A DNA stretch of 64,000 nucleotides from Kitagawia praeruptora (Eukaryota; Streptophyta; Magnoliopsida; Apiales; Apiaceae), in assembly GCA_037693485.1 (NCBI GenBank), contig CM075350.1, positions 128,276,001 through 128,340,000 on the forward strand. Reading direction: 5' to 3'. Made by a program: the position numbers and the translations under genes. Shown piece by piece: positions 35,211 to 48,695 of this stretch (the first letter of the stretch is position 1; every line of letters begins with the position of its first letter). The notes beneath the pieces are model-generated. The model saw only the letters and a program-made list of their open reading frames with translations, was not told where the DNA came from and made no database searches.

Positions 35211-35239
35211 TAAAATCCCAGCATTTTGTCAAAAAAAAA
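32898..35239 (+). mobile_element. 5'-truncated L1-type LINE with poly(A) tail
   Basis: The 3' half of a LINE ORF2 is followed by TAATAAAATCCC and an A-run (about 35229-35239). The 5' boundary is near 32910, where RT similarity begins abruptly. 5' truncation and a poly(A) end are typical of LINE insertions. No clear target duplication was found. Confidence 0.85.
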
Positions 35240-35503
35240 ATTTTAAGCAAGTACGACAATTATTTTTTTTGCTAAGCGACAATTTTGTTCTTTTCAATTT
35301 TACAAAATTCAATAATTTTCACCTTTACCATGGAAAAAAGGAGATGACAAAATTGCACTAAAATAAGAGTTTTTTCACTGATTCAGGAATTGACAGATTA
35401 AAATATTTATTGAGAAAATTTTCAAATAATCAAAATAATTATGTGTTTTTTTAAATATTCTTTCACAACATACAAAAGAAGGAAAACCACGTGTATCTCT
35501 TTA

Positions 35504-35504
35504 A

Positions 35505-35541
<37 letters not shown>

Positions 35542-35573
35542 GTAGTAGTAGTAGTACTAGTACTACTAGTAGC
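35504..35573. repeat. ATT/AGT microsatellite
   Basis: A run of about twelve ATT units passes into AGT and ACT triplets. Confidence 0.9.
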
Positions 35574-35654
35574 TTATAACTTGTGCGTTGCATGATTCCT
35601 TTTTTCATATTTACAATTATATTAATTGATATATATAAAAATTGAAATTTTACA

Positions 35655-36295
35655 CATTCGATTTAATAGTTGTACTCTATCTTGAATTCTTAAAATTTGA
35701 TTTGTACGATTTTACGATCCACGTGAAATTAATAAAATAATCTTTAATTTAGTGATGGGTTAACAATTATTTTCCAATTAAACCTACGTAAAAATTGACA
35801 ATTTTTTACGTTGAAAATTCTCTTTGATTTATGAATTCGACTCATAATTCGTTTTGATTATCAAAATAACTTTATAGTTATTTGAAAATAGTTCTACAAA
35901 CAACCAAATACAATTTTAATAATAAGTGTAGGAGAGATCTTAAAATAAATAGATGAAAAACGTTGGATCTACATAAAAAATGTTTTATATTTTAATATGT
36001 TATAAACAAAAAGTATGTTTATATTGAAATACGAAAATGTATATATGTTAATGATTTAAATCATATATAATCAAGTTTTTAACATTGAATAGCATTATCA
36101 ATGTAGGACTTATACATTGAATATGATTAATGTAAAAATTCGTAATTATATTTTCTCTTGATATTCTGAGTGTTTCTATTTAATTAATAATTATTAAAGC
36201 ATCACTAAATTAAAGATAATTTTTTGAGGTTCGCGTAGAATGTAAAATCATTCAAATCTTTGACTTCTAGTTCATAAGATAGAACCCAAATAGTA
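35655..36295. repeat. Degenerate fold-back element
   Basis: The segment around 35700-35775 (ATTTTACGATCC...CTTTAATTTAGTGATG) recurs inverted around 36190-36270 (CATCACTAAATTAAAG...ATGTAAAATCATTC). The arms are about 75 bp and imperfect. Probably an old TIR element; its ends are not defined. Confidence 0.45.
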
Positions 36296-36809
36296 AATAT
36301 GAATTTTTTTAATATTAATAAATAAAATTCAATTCAGTTCTAATGAACCTTTTTTTAATTATAATTTTCTTTTTAAAATTCAATTATAATATATTTTTTA
36401 TTTATTTATATCCTTTTTAGATTATAATTTTTTTTTAAAATTCACTTATAATACAATCTTTTCAAATTATATATCCTTTTTAAATAATAATTTTTTCTCG
36501 GAAATTAAAGTTCTATTGTCTAAACCTCCAGAGGCAACATGCGTAACTTTTTGGTTAGATGATAAATTTTCTTGAATGAAACATCACCTTCCACAAATAT
36601 TGTACTCGATGCAATTCATTTATGAAATAGATTCCGCTTGATAAAAATAATAATAATAATAATAATAATTTTTTTTAATGTTATATAATCTTCATCATTT
36701 ATTTTTAATCCAACCCATCCCATGATTTTGCTTATTACATAGAAGGGATATAATTATTATCATCATCATTATCGTAAAAATATCGATCATTCAACCTCCA
36801 GTCTTATAT

Positions 36810-36867
36810 CATCTTGTTCTAGGGTTTGCGAATTGCTCCTGCCCCAATTTGAATCATCTTTTTACAG
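36810..36867 (+). other. Likely 5' non-coding exon of SYF2
   Basis: TCTAGGGTTTGCG resembles the telo-box-like leaders of plant housekeeping genes. CAG|GTACC at 36867/36868 is a plausible donor, and TGACAG|ATC at 37692/37693 the matching acceptor, nine bases before the ATG. The start of transcription is a guess. Confidence 0.45.
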
Positions 36868-37701
36868 GTACCATTGCAATCGAATCTCAAGCTATCCTAT
36901 TCTTTTTTATTTTGTCGTGTTAGCTTCTATAGATTTAGGGTTTGTGTTTATATTATTTTTGTATAATTTCTTTATCCCGGTAGCAATTAAGCTGTAATAG
37001 AGTAAAAAGAAGATGACCCTTTATTCTAATTTCATTATTATCACCTTAAGTTCAGTTAATTAAGCTTAATTTTTGAATATTGTTTTTGGGTAAATCTTGA
37101 ATTGGTAGTTTGTGTTGGGGAACTCAAGGAAATCACTTAAATCTGAGACTAGTTGTAAGTAATGTGTGTGTTTGTGCATATATACATGTTGGGTATAAGG
37201 TTTTACGAGATGGTTTTGGATTACGTGTAAGTGAGTTATCGTTTTTGCGATTTTGTGATATTATTGTATTAGTGCTTCGTTTGGTTGGTAAGAATGGATG
37301 AAGTGAGATAGGAACTGAGTGGAAGATCGGAGTGGAAATAGATGGAAGGGTGGGAAGTTTATTTGATGGGGTTAAGAGGTTTGTGATGAAAACGTGGTGG
37401 AAAGAGGGTTGAGCATTTATCCTAAATTGGTGGGGTTGATATCTAGCTTAATTGGTATAGAAAGGAATGAAGAAGAGAATGAAAGTGACAAATATTTACA
37501 AATGAAGTAGTGTGATTTTCATTGGTTTATCCATTCTTGCCCAATTTAGTATATTCCAACTAGATAGAGTGTTAGAAATTTTATGATGCCTTGTGAATAT
37601 GTAACTTTAGTACTTTCCTGTTTAAGTTGGAAGAAGTTGAGTTGTTTAACAATTTATGTTTGTACTTATTCACAATGTATTTGTTGTGACAGATCTTAAA
37701 T

Positions 37702-39967
37702 ATGGTTGAAGGAAGAGTGCACCCAGATTGCAGAAATGCAGACAACCCATATCATGAATGTAGTCAATATTGTTTCACAATTATTGCTGAAGCCAAGAAA
37801 CGTATGAGTAGAGATGAACCTGGTGAGTTTGCTAATTTTAATTTTTCACTGACCATGTTGCAATGAGTTTGTTGTGTATATCTCAATTTGGTATTGTTGT
37901 CTATTAAATCAAATCTTTTAATATAGTACCTTCTTTTGCTCTGGAAGATTTTACTCCTGCGCAATGAATTATCAGTATACGCGTTTCTTACCTACGTTTG
38001 CAGTTCTTAGGTGATGGTTTATGTAATTTATGATTGCTGAACACCAGTAACTGCAGTTTGTATCCTGGTTGTGACTGATAGTTTGACCGAATATCACTCC
38101 ATTTTCTGTGCCTAATTGATTTATGGTTTCGTGATTTGTTGCTTCTGTCACTATCTCAACCATTCATCTCGTCATGCACAACCTTATGTCTTTGGTTTTC
38201 CATGTCCAGATCACTTTATTTGTCTTTTCGTCATGTTTGCAATTTTTTATCCTTCTAGTCCCAATTATCGTTTTAATGATTTCTTTGGTTTTTATGAAAT
38301 TTTGGAACCTGATGTTTAAGCTTTATAACTGTGTAAAGATTTATTTGGTGCCCTGGAGAGATGAGTGAGATCTATTTCTAACTTAATGCCCTTTTATATC
38401 ATTTGGTGGCAATAAGCAGGACTTAAAGTTTTGTGCTAAGATATTGTTGACCCATATTTTTATCTCAATTTTCATCTTAATTTATTTCCAAACCAGCACA
38501 AACTAAAGACGGAGATCAGTCAGCTTCTGCTGCTAATCCAAAGCACAGTGAAGATCTGCTGGATGAGAGGCATGCAAGTGAAGAAAAGACTGATGTGGAT
38601 GATAGTCATGATGTTGAAGAAAATGTGGATGTAGACTTTACGCAGTTCAAAGGGACGAAGAGAAAGTATTTTGAATTAAAACTAAAAATGGTAATGAGGC
38701 ACTTCCCTTCTCTAATCTAATAGTGAAAGCTGAGTTAATTTTCTCACCATGTCTCTTTTTATCTACTTTCTGACCGTATATGCTTCTCCAACATATAGAA
38801 TCAGGCAAGGAAAGCCAATCACACTGACATGATGGCTGAGAAGAAAAGAATGGAAGCCCCCCAAGAATCTAGAGGCATTTCGAAACAAAAATGGAATGAA
38901 GAGAGGAAGAAAAAAATTGGGAAACTCCTTGATGCCAATGGTTTAGATATGAGTAAAGCATATATGCTGGATACTGAACAGATGGCAGAGACGAAGTATA
39001 AGAAATGGGAAAAGGAGCATGCCCCTTCTGGTTGGGATGGTATGTCTTTCTCCCTTTTCTTAATACGTATTATCTCTTGGGAAAATCAGACTTGTTTAAA
39101 TATTAAAAGCATGTTGGGGTTTATCTTTAGTTTCCTGATGGGTGAACAATTAGTATGAACACCTTTTATATAGAGATTATGGTCACCATTTCTGCATTTA
39201 ATTATCATTTTTGTCACTATTCCATATGCATCAAGGAAAAGTTAGAACAATATAACACTGGAATGAAAAAGTTAATTTGCAAGTTGCTACCTGTAAATCT
39301 CCGGAACCTAATCTAAACTTTTTTCATCTTTCTGAGAACATCTCCCGAACCTAATCTAATTTTTTTACATCTTTCTGACAACTTCAAATCTTAAAGATTC
39401 TTATCGTATATTTGCTTTTTGTTTAGCATTTTGAGTGCATTAGGAGAAGTTTTACTAGCTCGTCTTGTTAGCATTTTCGTCTCTTTATGTTTTGTCTTGA
39501 TTGGGCAGTTTTCAACCAGAAAACATTGTTTGATGCTTACAAGAAGAGGACAAAGAATATTGATGTTGATTTAGTAGAGTACAATAAAATGAAAGAAGCT
39601 GATCCTGAATTTTATCGAGATGCTTCGAGTCTACAATATGGAAAGGTAAGCAACTTTGATTCTACATAATCTTGTCCTGCATATGTTTTTTGGTACACTT
39701 TTGAAGGTAGTCACAAAACGTAATCATATCTGCTGGCAGGCACCAAAGATTTCAGAGGATAAGATTGACAAGATGGTGAAGGAGCTCAAGGACAGGGATG
39801 AGAAGCGGAACACGTTTAGCAGGAGGAGGAAGTTCCATGAAGAAAAGGACATTGACTCGATCAATGACCGGAATGAGCACTTTAATAAGAAGATTGAGCG
39901 AGCGTTTGGCAGATACACGCTAGAGATCAAGAACAATCTTGAGAGAGGAACTGCTTTACCGGACTAA
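37702..39967 (+). CDS. SYF2: Pre-mRNA-splicing factor SYF2
   Basis: Coding exons 37702-37822, 38497-38690, 38799-39039, 39509-39645 and 39740-39967 join with GT-AG borders to 307 codons (306 residues), about the length of plant SYF2. SYF2 is a nuclear component associated with the Prp19/NineTeen spliceosome complex. The N-terminus (VHPDCRNADNPYHECSQYC) is the conserved plant cysteine-containing lead. An acidic stretch follows (DVEENVDVDFTQF), then the SYF2 domain: NQARKANHTDMMAEKKR, WDVFNQKTLFDAYKKRTKNI, EYNKMKEADPEFY, KDRDEKRNTFSRRRKFHE and the closing NDRNEHFNKKIERAFGRYT. The start is the first ATG after the 5' intron acceptor and matches the family N-terminus. It is intact, with no break seen. 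Confidence 0.95.
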
Positions 39968-40463
39968 GATGTGCTGCGGTTATGATTCAGTGGATTTGCT
40001 TTCCTATAGGAGGAATCTGCTGTTTCTGTTAAATGACACATTCTGTGGCCTCTTCTGTATTTTATGTCAAATTATTATGTACGTGCAGATTAGTGAATCT
40101 TAACACCTTCATGAATGTGTTGTGTATGCTTTACTTACAAGATGAGAAATGCATTGAGCACGAAGTGTAGCTGCCTACCCCAAGTGTGCTTTAAGCTGAA
40201 TCCTACATAAATGCCTGTATGTTAAGCAGTCCGTCAACGGACATCCAACTTTTACACACAAATAATGAAACTTTATCATGTATCAGTTCCTGAAGTATGT
40301 TTTTTTTTATTTTTTTTTTTGCCAGAAGTATGTTTATTTGATTGTTAAAAAAAAGTGATACCGAAACCACCAAGTGTGCAATTTTTGTAGGAATGTAGCA
40401 AGACAACCGAAATATTAGTGTGGAATACATTTGGTTATTTCAGCTGTACAGGAATTTTGGTAC
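39968..40463 (+). other. SYF2 3' UTR and downstream spacer
   Basis: Non-coding. The first 200 bases look like a 3' UTR with T-rich stretches. A local duplication of GTACATTTGGTTAT-like sequence occurs near 40427 and 40460, just before the LINE remnant. Confidence 0.5.
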
Positions 40464-40476
40464 ATTTGGTTATTAA

Positions 40477-41226
40477 ACCGAAATGAGGATGTTGCGGTGG
40501 TCGTGTGGTCGCACGATGTTAGAAAGAATCCCGAATGTGGTTTTCAGGAGCGAGTTGGAGGTGGTGCCTCTCTTTGCGAAAGTTAGGGAAGGGAGGTTGA
40601 GATGGTTCGGTCATGTCCGTAGGAGGCGGCCGGAAGCCCCGGTGAGGAGGGTCGAGAGTCTTTCGGTCGTTGGGACGAGGAGGAGAGGCAGACCAAGGAG
40701 GTCGTGGGATGAGCAACTTAGGATGGATTTGAAGGCCGTAAACCTGAATGAGACCTTGACCGCCGATAGTTGTTCCTGGAGGCTCCAGATAAGAGTTGTG
40801 GATTCTCTTCTAGGGAGCGGCTCTTCTAGGGAGCGACTCTGTTGTTGAGAGCCTGAGAGTTGGGTTGTCTCGGCTAGCGCTATCTTAGGAGTTTGGCTTT
40901 TCGTTTTTCATATTGTCTTCAGTTTGCTGGTTTTGCAGGAACAGGAAGCCTGGCAAGAGGTCATCCTAGATCGGGAGAGGACTACCCTTTGCCCGCTTAG
41001 GTAAGTCCCATGAGGTCCAGGCCATGGGCTCAGGTTCGGTTGATTACTTTCCCCTCCCCTAGCATCCTTGTACTTTTTTCACACTATCTTGTTGTGCACA
41101 AAGCCGGGGGTCTTCATGGAAACAGCCTCCCTACTGTAAAAAGTAGGGGCATGGTCTGCGTACATCTTACCCTCCCCAGACCTTACTTTGAGTGGGATAT
41201 ACTGGGTATGTTTGGTTTGGTTTGGT
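40477..41226 (+). mobile_element. 5'-truncated RTE-type LINE with Au-SINE-like tail
   Basis: It begins with the last part of an RTE-clade ORF and continues into the 3' tail GCGTACATCTTACCCTCCCC, then AGTGGGATATACTGGGTATG, ending in repeated TTTGG. That tail is the one shared by plant Au SINEs and RTE LINEs. An AGCTGTACA.GAATTTT-type sequence flanks both sides (about 40442 and 41229) as an imperfect direct repeat. Confidence 0.7.
40483..40848 (+). pseudogene. RTE-type LINE ORF, C-terminal fragment
   Basis: A 121-codon frame reads MRMLRWSCGRTMLERI, then REGRLRWFGHVRRRRPEAPV and RRGRPRRSWDEQLRMDL. This arginine-rich C-terminal segment with WFGHVRRR and GRPR is widely seen at the end of plant RTE-type reverse transcriptase ORFs. 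All catalytic RT and endonuclease parts are absent. The fragment is GC-richer than its surroundings, as expected for inserted coding sequence. Confidence 0.75.
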
Positions 41227-41326
41227 TTAGCTGTACAAGAATTTTCAGTACCAAAAGTGATGGGAATGTACCAATATTGATGAGTTGGGTTGTAAGGAGA
41301 TCCAATTATATATAGGGGGTGTAGTT

Positions 41327-41734
41327 TCTAAAGCACACAATAGAGAAATTCTCTATTAGTGCATCTTAAATCTTGTATTTTATTATTATTTTTAATAATC
41401 CAATCGTACGGATGAAAAGTTTATGTCGAAATAACATTGTATACAAATTTTTATTATATTTTAAATAGTGGAGCATCACTTTTACACTAATACTATTTTC
41501 TATATATCATACCCTCCCCAGACACCACTTTGAGTGGTATTATAACTGGGTACGTTTGGTTTGGTTTGATTGCTAAAAATTTATAGTTCCAAATAACTAA
41601 ATTACACGAAAATTTGTACATGCACTTATTTTTGTGTGAATTTAACATACGTACGGTTGGATTGTTCAAATAATAATTAATTTATCATATTTTAAACCGC
41701 ACTAATATAGAACTTCTCTATTGTGTGCTTTAGA
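41327..41734. mobile_element. Terminal-inverted-repeat element carrying a SINE tail
   Basis: 36-bp arms TCTAAAGCACACAATAGAGA... (41327-41362) and the inverse (41699-41734) pair with two mismatches. A fragment of an Au-SINE/RTE tail (CCCTCCCCAGAC...ACTGGGTACGTTTGG, about 41512-41570) lies inside. No coding capacity; the superfamily is unassigned. Confidence 0.7.
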
Positions 41735-41920
41735 TACTCATTTCCCTTACAAAGACTTGGAGACCACTTAGATTGATCTTGTTCATTGAACTAAATAATA
41801 ATTAATGGTTTATAATAAATAGCAATTACTGTAACATTTACTCATGATCTATATCTACTATCTTCAAATCTTCAAATGAACTTTGTTGTATTTCTAATAC
41901 TCCCTCTACTTTTAATTAAA

Positions 41921-43905
<1,985 letters not shown>

Positions 43906-44306
43906 TTATTAGCTTTATACCCGTAAAATATACAGGATGCTTTATAAATAAATTTCGCTTTTCAATTTAATTTATTTTTTATTATTTTTCTTAATATTTT
44001 TAGTATTCTGATATTTTTTTAATATTTTAATTATTATATACTTACATATATTAAACTTTTTCAATAAGATATAATTTCTACTTCTATTTGAAAAAAATAC
44101 TATTATATTTTATAATCATTATATCATTGAATTATTTTATTGAATTTGTATATTTATTTTAGATTATATTTTATAGAATATTTATAATTACTATATTTTT
44201 TCTCCTAAATTATAAGACTCCGAACAACTATAACATGGCATACAATATAACCCTTCTATTCCAATTATATAGCTTTATATCAGTTATACTAAAAATTTAT
44301 AAATAC
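43906..44306. other. AT-rich spacer, possible decayed Helitron end
   Basis: TTAGCTTTATACCCGTAAAATATACAGG-type sequence near 43909-43936 resembles a decayed inverse Helitron 3' end, but the hairpin is broken. Otherwise nothing recognised. Confidence 0.35.
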
Positions 44307-44544
44307 TGTAACGCCCCCAAATCTGTCCTGTCTGGGGATCCAGGTCGTCACATTGTCTCAATATCCTGCCAACATACGTTAATGCAATAATAAAGCAAAA
44401 CATTTAATACACGGAGCATAAGTGTCCCACTCCGCAGATCTAATATCGGTCTCACACATTAATACAATACAACTTATTACATCTTAGGATAATATCTTAC
44501 ATAAGTTCACAAAAGTAGAAAGATAAAGGTTCCAGCTGGATGTT

Positions 44545-44619
44545 CTAGTTCTTGTCAGTATAGCCTTGAGCTTTTCCCTTTCCTCTGGATCCCTGTTTGG
44601 ACGTCTCGCCTCTTTCCAT
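44545..44619 (-). CDS. 24-codon ORF in the gypsy-type LTR
   Basis: Reverse-strand ATG at 44619 opens MERGETSKQGSRGKGKAQG and ends at TAG 44545. It is short and basic. It could be chance or a short leader ORF of the element; no function is assigned. Confidence 0.15.
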   Translation of the reverse strand: MERGETSKQGSRGKGKAQGYTDKN

Positions 44620-46931
44620 CTTGACAACTGAATAAAATGTTGTAAAGCAAGAATGAGCAACTATGGCGCTCAGCAAGTTCTCTCCTTGCTCGGTATATAA
44701 ATATAATAAGATTTACCGAAAGGAAATACTCAAAATTTTAAATATAGGAATCACAATCTGGCAATGACTCAATATTCATCTCGAAAACAGAATACTCGAA
44801 AGTCTCAAGTCTCAACTGATATAACTCTGATGATTTAAAACCCTTCTCAATAAAAGTATACTCGAAAGAACTTATTTGATAGAACTCTGATTATGAAAGA
44901 TACTCATATGCAGGCAAAGTGCCCTGGTAATATTTACTGATAGATCCAAACAACTTATCTTTGAATAAAGAAGTTGGAATTTAGAAGCTTGAGATACTGG
45001 TTTTCCGCCTTCACGATACCCCACAGCGAGATCAACCGCTGTGTCGCAAGTACCGCACACATGTGATACCCCATAGCACGATCACTACTATGTCACAAGT
45101 ACCACCATATCGTTTTGTTAGCAAAAAGTTGGTTGAAAAGTCAACCTGGCAACACTTGTGCCAAAATGTTAATATTTCTCTTTCGATACCATGAGTTTAT
45201 TCCTCATGTTGATCTGAAAGAAAACCCATGGGCCACTCCCATGTTGACCAGTAGAGTACAGAATTCCCGAATATTTGATGAACATATAACTTAAGATAAC
45301 TCTTCCAGGAAAATAATTATTAATCTGGCGAACTGCCAGTCTGACTCAATTGTACTACCAATCCGAACAATGGACTGATGTCAACTCTCAATAATAATAT
45401 TTCATTGGCTGACACAATCAAAATGCCAAACCTTGACAATAAATGCAACTATCTCGGAATAATGAGAATAGTCTTAAAAACGAAATATTTTGAGTCGTAC
45501 CGAACAAATAGTACTACTCGAATATTTATAATACCCACATTTGATGAACGTTAAATAAAATATTTTTTTTACTTGATCAACGAGTAAAACTCTAACGATC
45601 CAAATTTTATAACTCTTACTTGATGATTCGAGAGATGAATCAACTAAAAGATAATCAATAAATATTGTCGAATTTGTACAATAAATTCGATTGAAAAGAA
45701 TGAATTTAACTAACTCGAACAAATGAGACTAGTTCCACTAAATCAAATCAAGTAGTCGTCTCGAATTAATGAGATCGATCCGATAGCAATGAAATTTCTT
45801 CTACGCTTATAGGGGATATAATTCGCAAGTAAACTACTTTTAACAATAAAATAATATTGCAACGAAAAAATAGTGCTCGAAAGAGTTGTTGTAGTATAAG
45901 CAGCAGCAAAATAAGTCTCATAATTAATAACTGGAAAATAATTACGAATGAATTAACAAGGATAGAAATATGAAAATTCCATGGTTTAGGGTAGGAATGA
46001 ACTTGCCTCGATCTCGAAGTGCAATAAATGCAGATAAAATTTATACTCTACCGTGAACTTGGCTTCGCTCTACGGCTCGGGAATTATTTTCTAAAAATGG
46101 CAACCACAAAAATGTGAGCGATTCGTCAAACTAAAAAATGTTACTGAACCGATAATATAATATTTAAATATAATAATAAAATATCTCTTGAAGATCTCCA
46201 CAATAACTATCGGAAAATAATTCCCAGATAAATAACTCTTTTTCGAACTCAGGAATTAATTCTAGAAATATATAATATTTTAATATCCGTAAATCCCACT
46301 TAAAACGAAAATAGGATTACCGAATATAACGACAATTGTCCATTTTAAATCTCGTAAATAATTTAATAATATTCCGACTTTAGCCTCTAAAATAATCTGA
46401 TCTGGTCCGCTTAATCAAAATAGTCCAGGAATGCTAAATATCAGTCTTCCGAAATAAAACCATAATTAACGCAATTTATTCATAATCATTCCCTCTTTTA
46501 TCAACGAATTATTAAATCTCTAAATTATGTCCAAAAATCACAAAACAATTCTACTTAATTAATTAATCAATTAAAACATTTTTTATTCACATTAAATCCA
46601 TAATTATTACTCTCACTTTTAGCAAAATGTAAATCTATCAAAATTAATCCTAAATTAATTAACCTCACCAATTCCATTGTCTTTCCCCATTTTAAATAAA
46701 TACGTAACCAATATTCCTATTTTTAACACAACGTTTTATTAAAACAATTTTATTTATTAATCCATAAATCTCATTTGTTTCACTCCCTTTTTATTCGTTT
46801 ATAACAAAAATCCCGATTATAATATCCGCCCATCAATTTTATTGCAACCGTATTCAGTCACAGGCCAACCACAATTACAACAACGGCACGTGGGACCCAC
46901 TCGCCACCACCGCCGCGTGGGCCCACTCGCC

Positions 46932-47325
46932 CTCTGCAATCTATCTCTCCCTCTCTCTCCCGACTGTCTCTCTCTCGTACATCTCTCTCAATCTCTCTGC
47001 CATCTCTCTCCCTCCAATCTCTCTCGCCACTCAATCTCTCCACTCCCTTTCTCTCTTCTCTCTGTCTTTCCATCATCGCTCATCTCTCTCTCTCCCTTCT
47101 TCTTCCTTTCTGCTCTCCACTCTCTCCCTCTGCAATCTATCTCTCCCTCTCTCTCCCGACTGTCTCTCTCTCTCGTACATCTCTCTCAATCTCTCTGCCA
47201 TCTCTCTCCCTCCAATCTCTCTCGCCACTCAATCTCTCCACTCTCTTCTCCCTTTCTCTCTTCTCTCTGTCTTTCCATCATCGCTCATCTCTCTCTCTCT
47301 CTCCCTTCTTCTTCCTTTCTGCTCT
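46932..47325. repeat. CT-rich tandem repeat, 196-bp period
   Basis: Two near-identical units starting CTCTGCAATCTATCTCTCCC (46932 and 47128), embedded in a CT/GA-rich tract running about 46925-47455. Open frames through it (for example 46842-47423) are serine/leucine low-complexity and not believable proteins. Confidence 0.9.
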
Positions 47326-47640
47326 CTCTCTATTTCCGATCTCTCCTCTTTTTCCGTTCTCTTTTCTCTCCCTCCGTCTCTCCTCTCTCTCCCCTTTCCT
47401 CGTCTCTCTCTATCTCTCCCTGAACCTCCCTCTCTGTCTCACCATCTTCGCCCAACACAACACCAAATCTTAACACCCCCTACTCTATCTCCAATTCATC
47501 GCCAATCACCACCATCTCGCGCAAACTAGCACAATAAGACCTCCAATTCGACCAACAAATCCGGCCACCACTCACACACACACTCGCCTGTATACACACG
47601 CACGCGATATACACACCCGCACGCGTTAAACACACACTAG

Positions 47641-48695
47641 TTTACCACGAAGTCGGAATCGAGTCTACACACAATATTCTCAAAAACGAAATCGGAAAAA
47701 GAATTAAAATCAATAAATAAACTACCTGAATATGAACAACGTTCTAAGCAGGAGGAGGATGATGTGATCAGTTTCATCTTAAGCAAAGAACATATGGTTC
47801 ACCCAAATGTATTAAAAATGGTTCAGAAGCATGATAATGAAGGAATTCGTATGGCACTGAATCAAATACATTATGGGTCAATCAAAATGTCTAGGGACTT
47901 AAAATCTCTTAATCAGGATTTAGGAAGCAAAAAGCTGCAAGTGGATAAGGAGCTAGATTGGGTCACTGTGAGGAGTAAAAAGGATAGGCAAGGGATGTCA
48001 ACTAGCAAGCTAAGGCCTTCGAAGGCCTGCATTGAGTTGGATTTTATCAAGCAGCATGAGGACCTGGTAGACAAATGGATTTTTGTGGAAGCGTTGAAGG
48101 GTGAAGATTTCTTTATCACTAGAGCCCTCTACCAGATTCATGTTAGGAGTCTAGATTGCATTAATAAGGAGTCTTTAGCTGTTCCTTCCAAAGATCCCCT
48201 GCCTAGTAAGGTAATATCTATCTCAGCTAAATCCTTCAAAGATGCTCTGTTATCAAACGATTTGATTCCCCCTTCTGAGAATATTTCCAAGGCCTCACCG
48301 TCAGTGGATAAAAGTAAGAGTAATCGTGTGAAAAACTTAGTGTTTGTCTCCAACTTGCCGATGCATGCCCAGGTAAGAGAAATCTGGTCTTTTTTCAAGA
48401 AAGGGGGTAAGGTACGAGACATAATTCTTCCAAAGAAGTCGGATAAGTATGGAAGGAGGTTTGGCTTCTTAAAACTTCCATCTGAAAAGGAGGCAGACCT
48501 TATGATTCGTTGTTTCTCTGGGAGGACTTTTGAAGGTAATACGCTGAAATTGGCCCTTGCTTTCAAGAAAAAACAAGATCGCCCTGGGAACAGCAAGGTG
48601 GTTGCAGGGAGTGGTGCTAAGAAAGTCTTAGACAGCAAGGTGGTTGCTGGGAGTGGAGATAAGAAAGTCTTGGATACGGATAGAGCCTCTAATTC
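47641..48695 (+). pseudogene. LINE ORF1 5' part, with RRM, split by a copia insertion
   Basis: The frame is open from 47641 (after a TAG) through the insertion point; the first ATG inside it is 47794. Residues around LVFVSNLPMHAQVREIWSFF and FGFLKLPSEKEADLMIR form an RNA-recognition motif with RNP-like elements. Plant LINEs of this type carry an RRM in ORF1 for RNA binding. Upstream residues are basic (WVTVRSKKDRQG). At 48695 the frame runs into the copia LTR after TSD AATTC. The same frame resumes at 62845, so one gene was split. The true start may be missing, since 5' truncation is possible. Confidence 0.75.

Larger units (their letters stand above)
35240..36809. other. Intergenic spacer upstream of SYF2
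   Basis: AT-rich. It contains an (ATT)n then (AGT)n microsatellite at 35504-35573, a possible fold-back element (35655-36295), a short degenerate tandem repeat of about 60 bp (36352-36500, TTATAATTTTNTTTTTAAAATTCA units) and an AAT microsatellite (36647-36669). No gene seen. Confidence 0.6.
44307..47640 (-). repeat. Gypsy-type LTR (solo or truncated), reverse orientation
   Basis: It begins TGTAACGCCCCCAAATCTGT and continues CCTGTCTGGGGATCCAGG; the inverse (…GGGGGCGTTACA) is the 3' end typical of plant Ty3/gypsy LTRs. No primer site adjoins at the left, and no gag-pol follows on either side, so this looks like a solo or broken LTR. The right (5') boundary is not clear and is set where a LINE frame opens. 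A CT-rich tandem block lies near that end. Confidence 0.5.

Noticed and set aside
46842..47423. 193-codon Ser/Leu/Pro-rich frame
   Set aside because: Frame through a CT-rich tandem repeat; other frames are similarly open and composition explains it.
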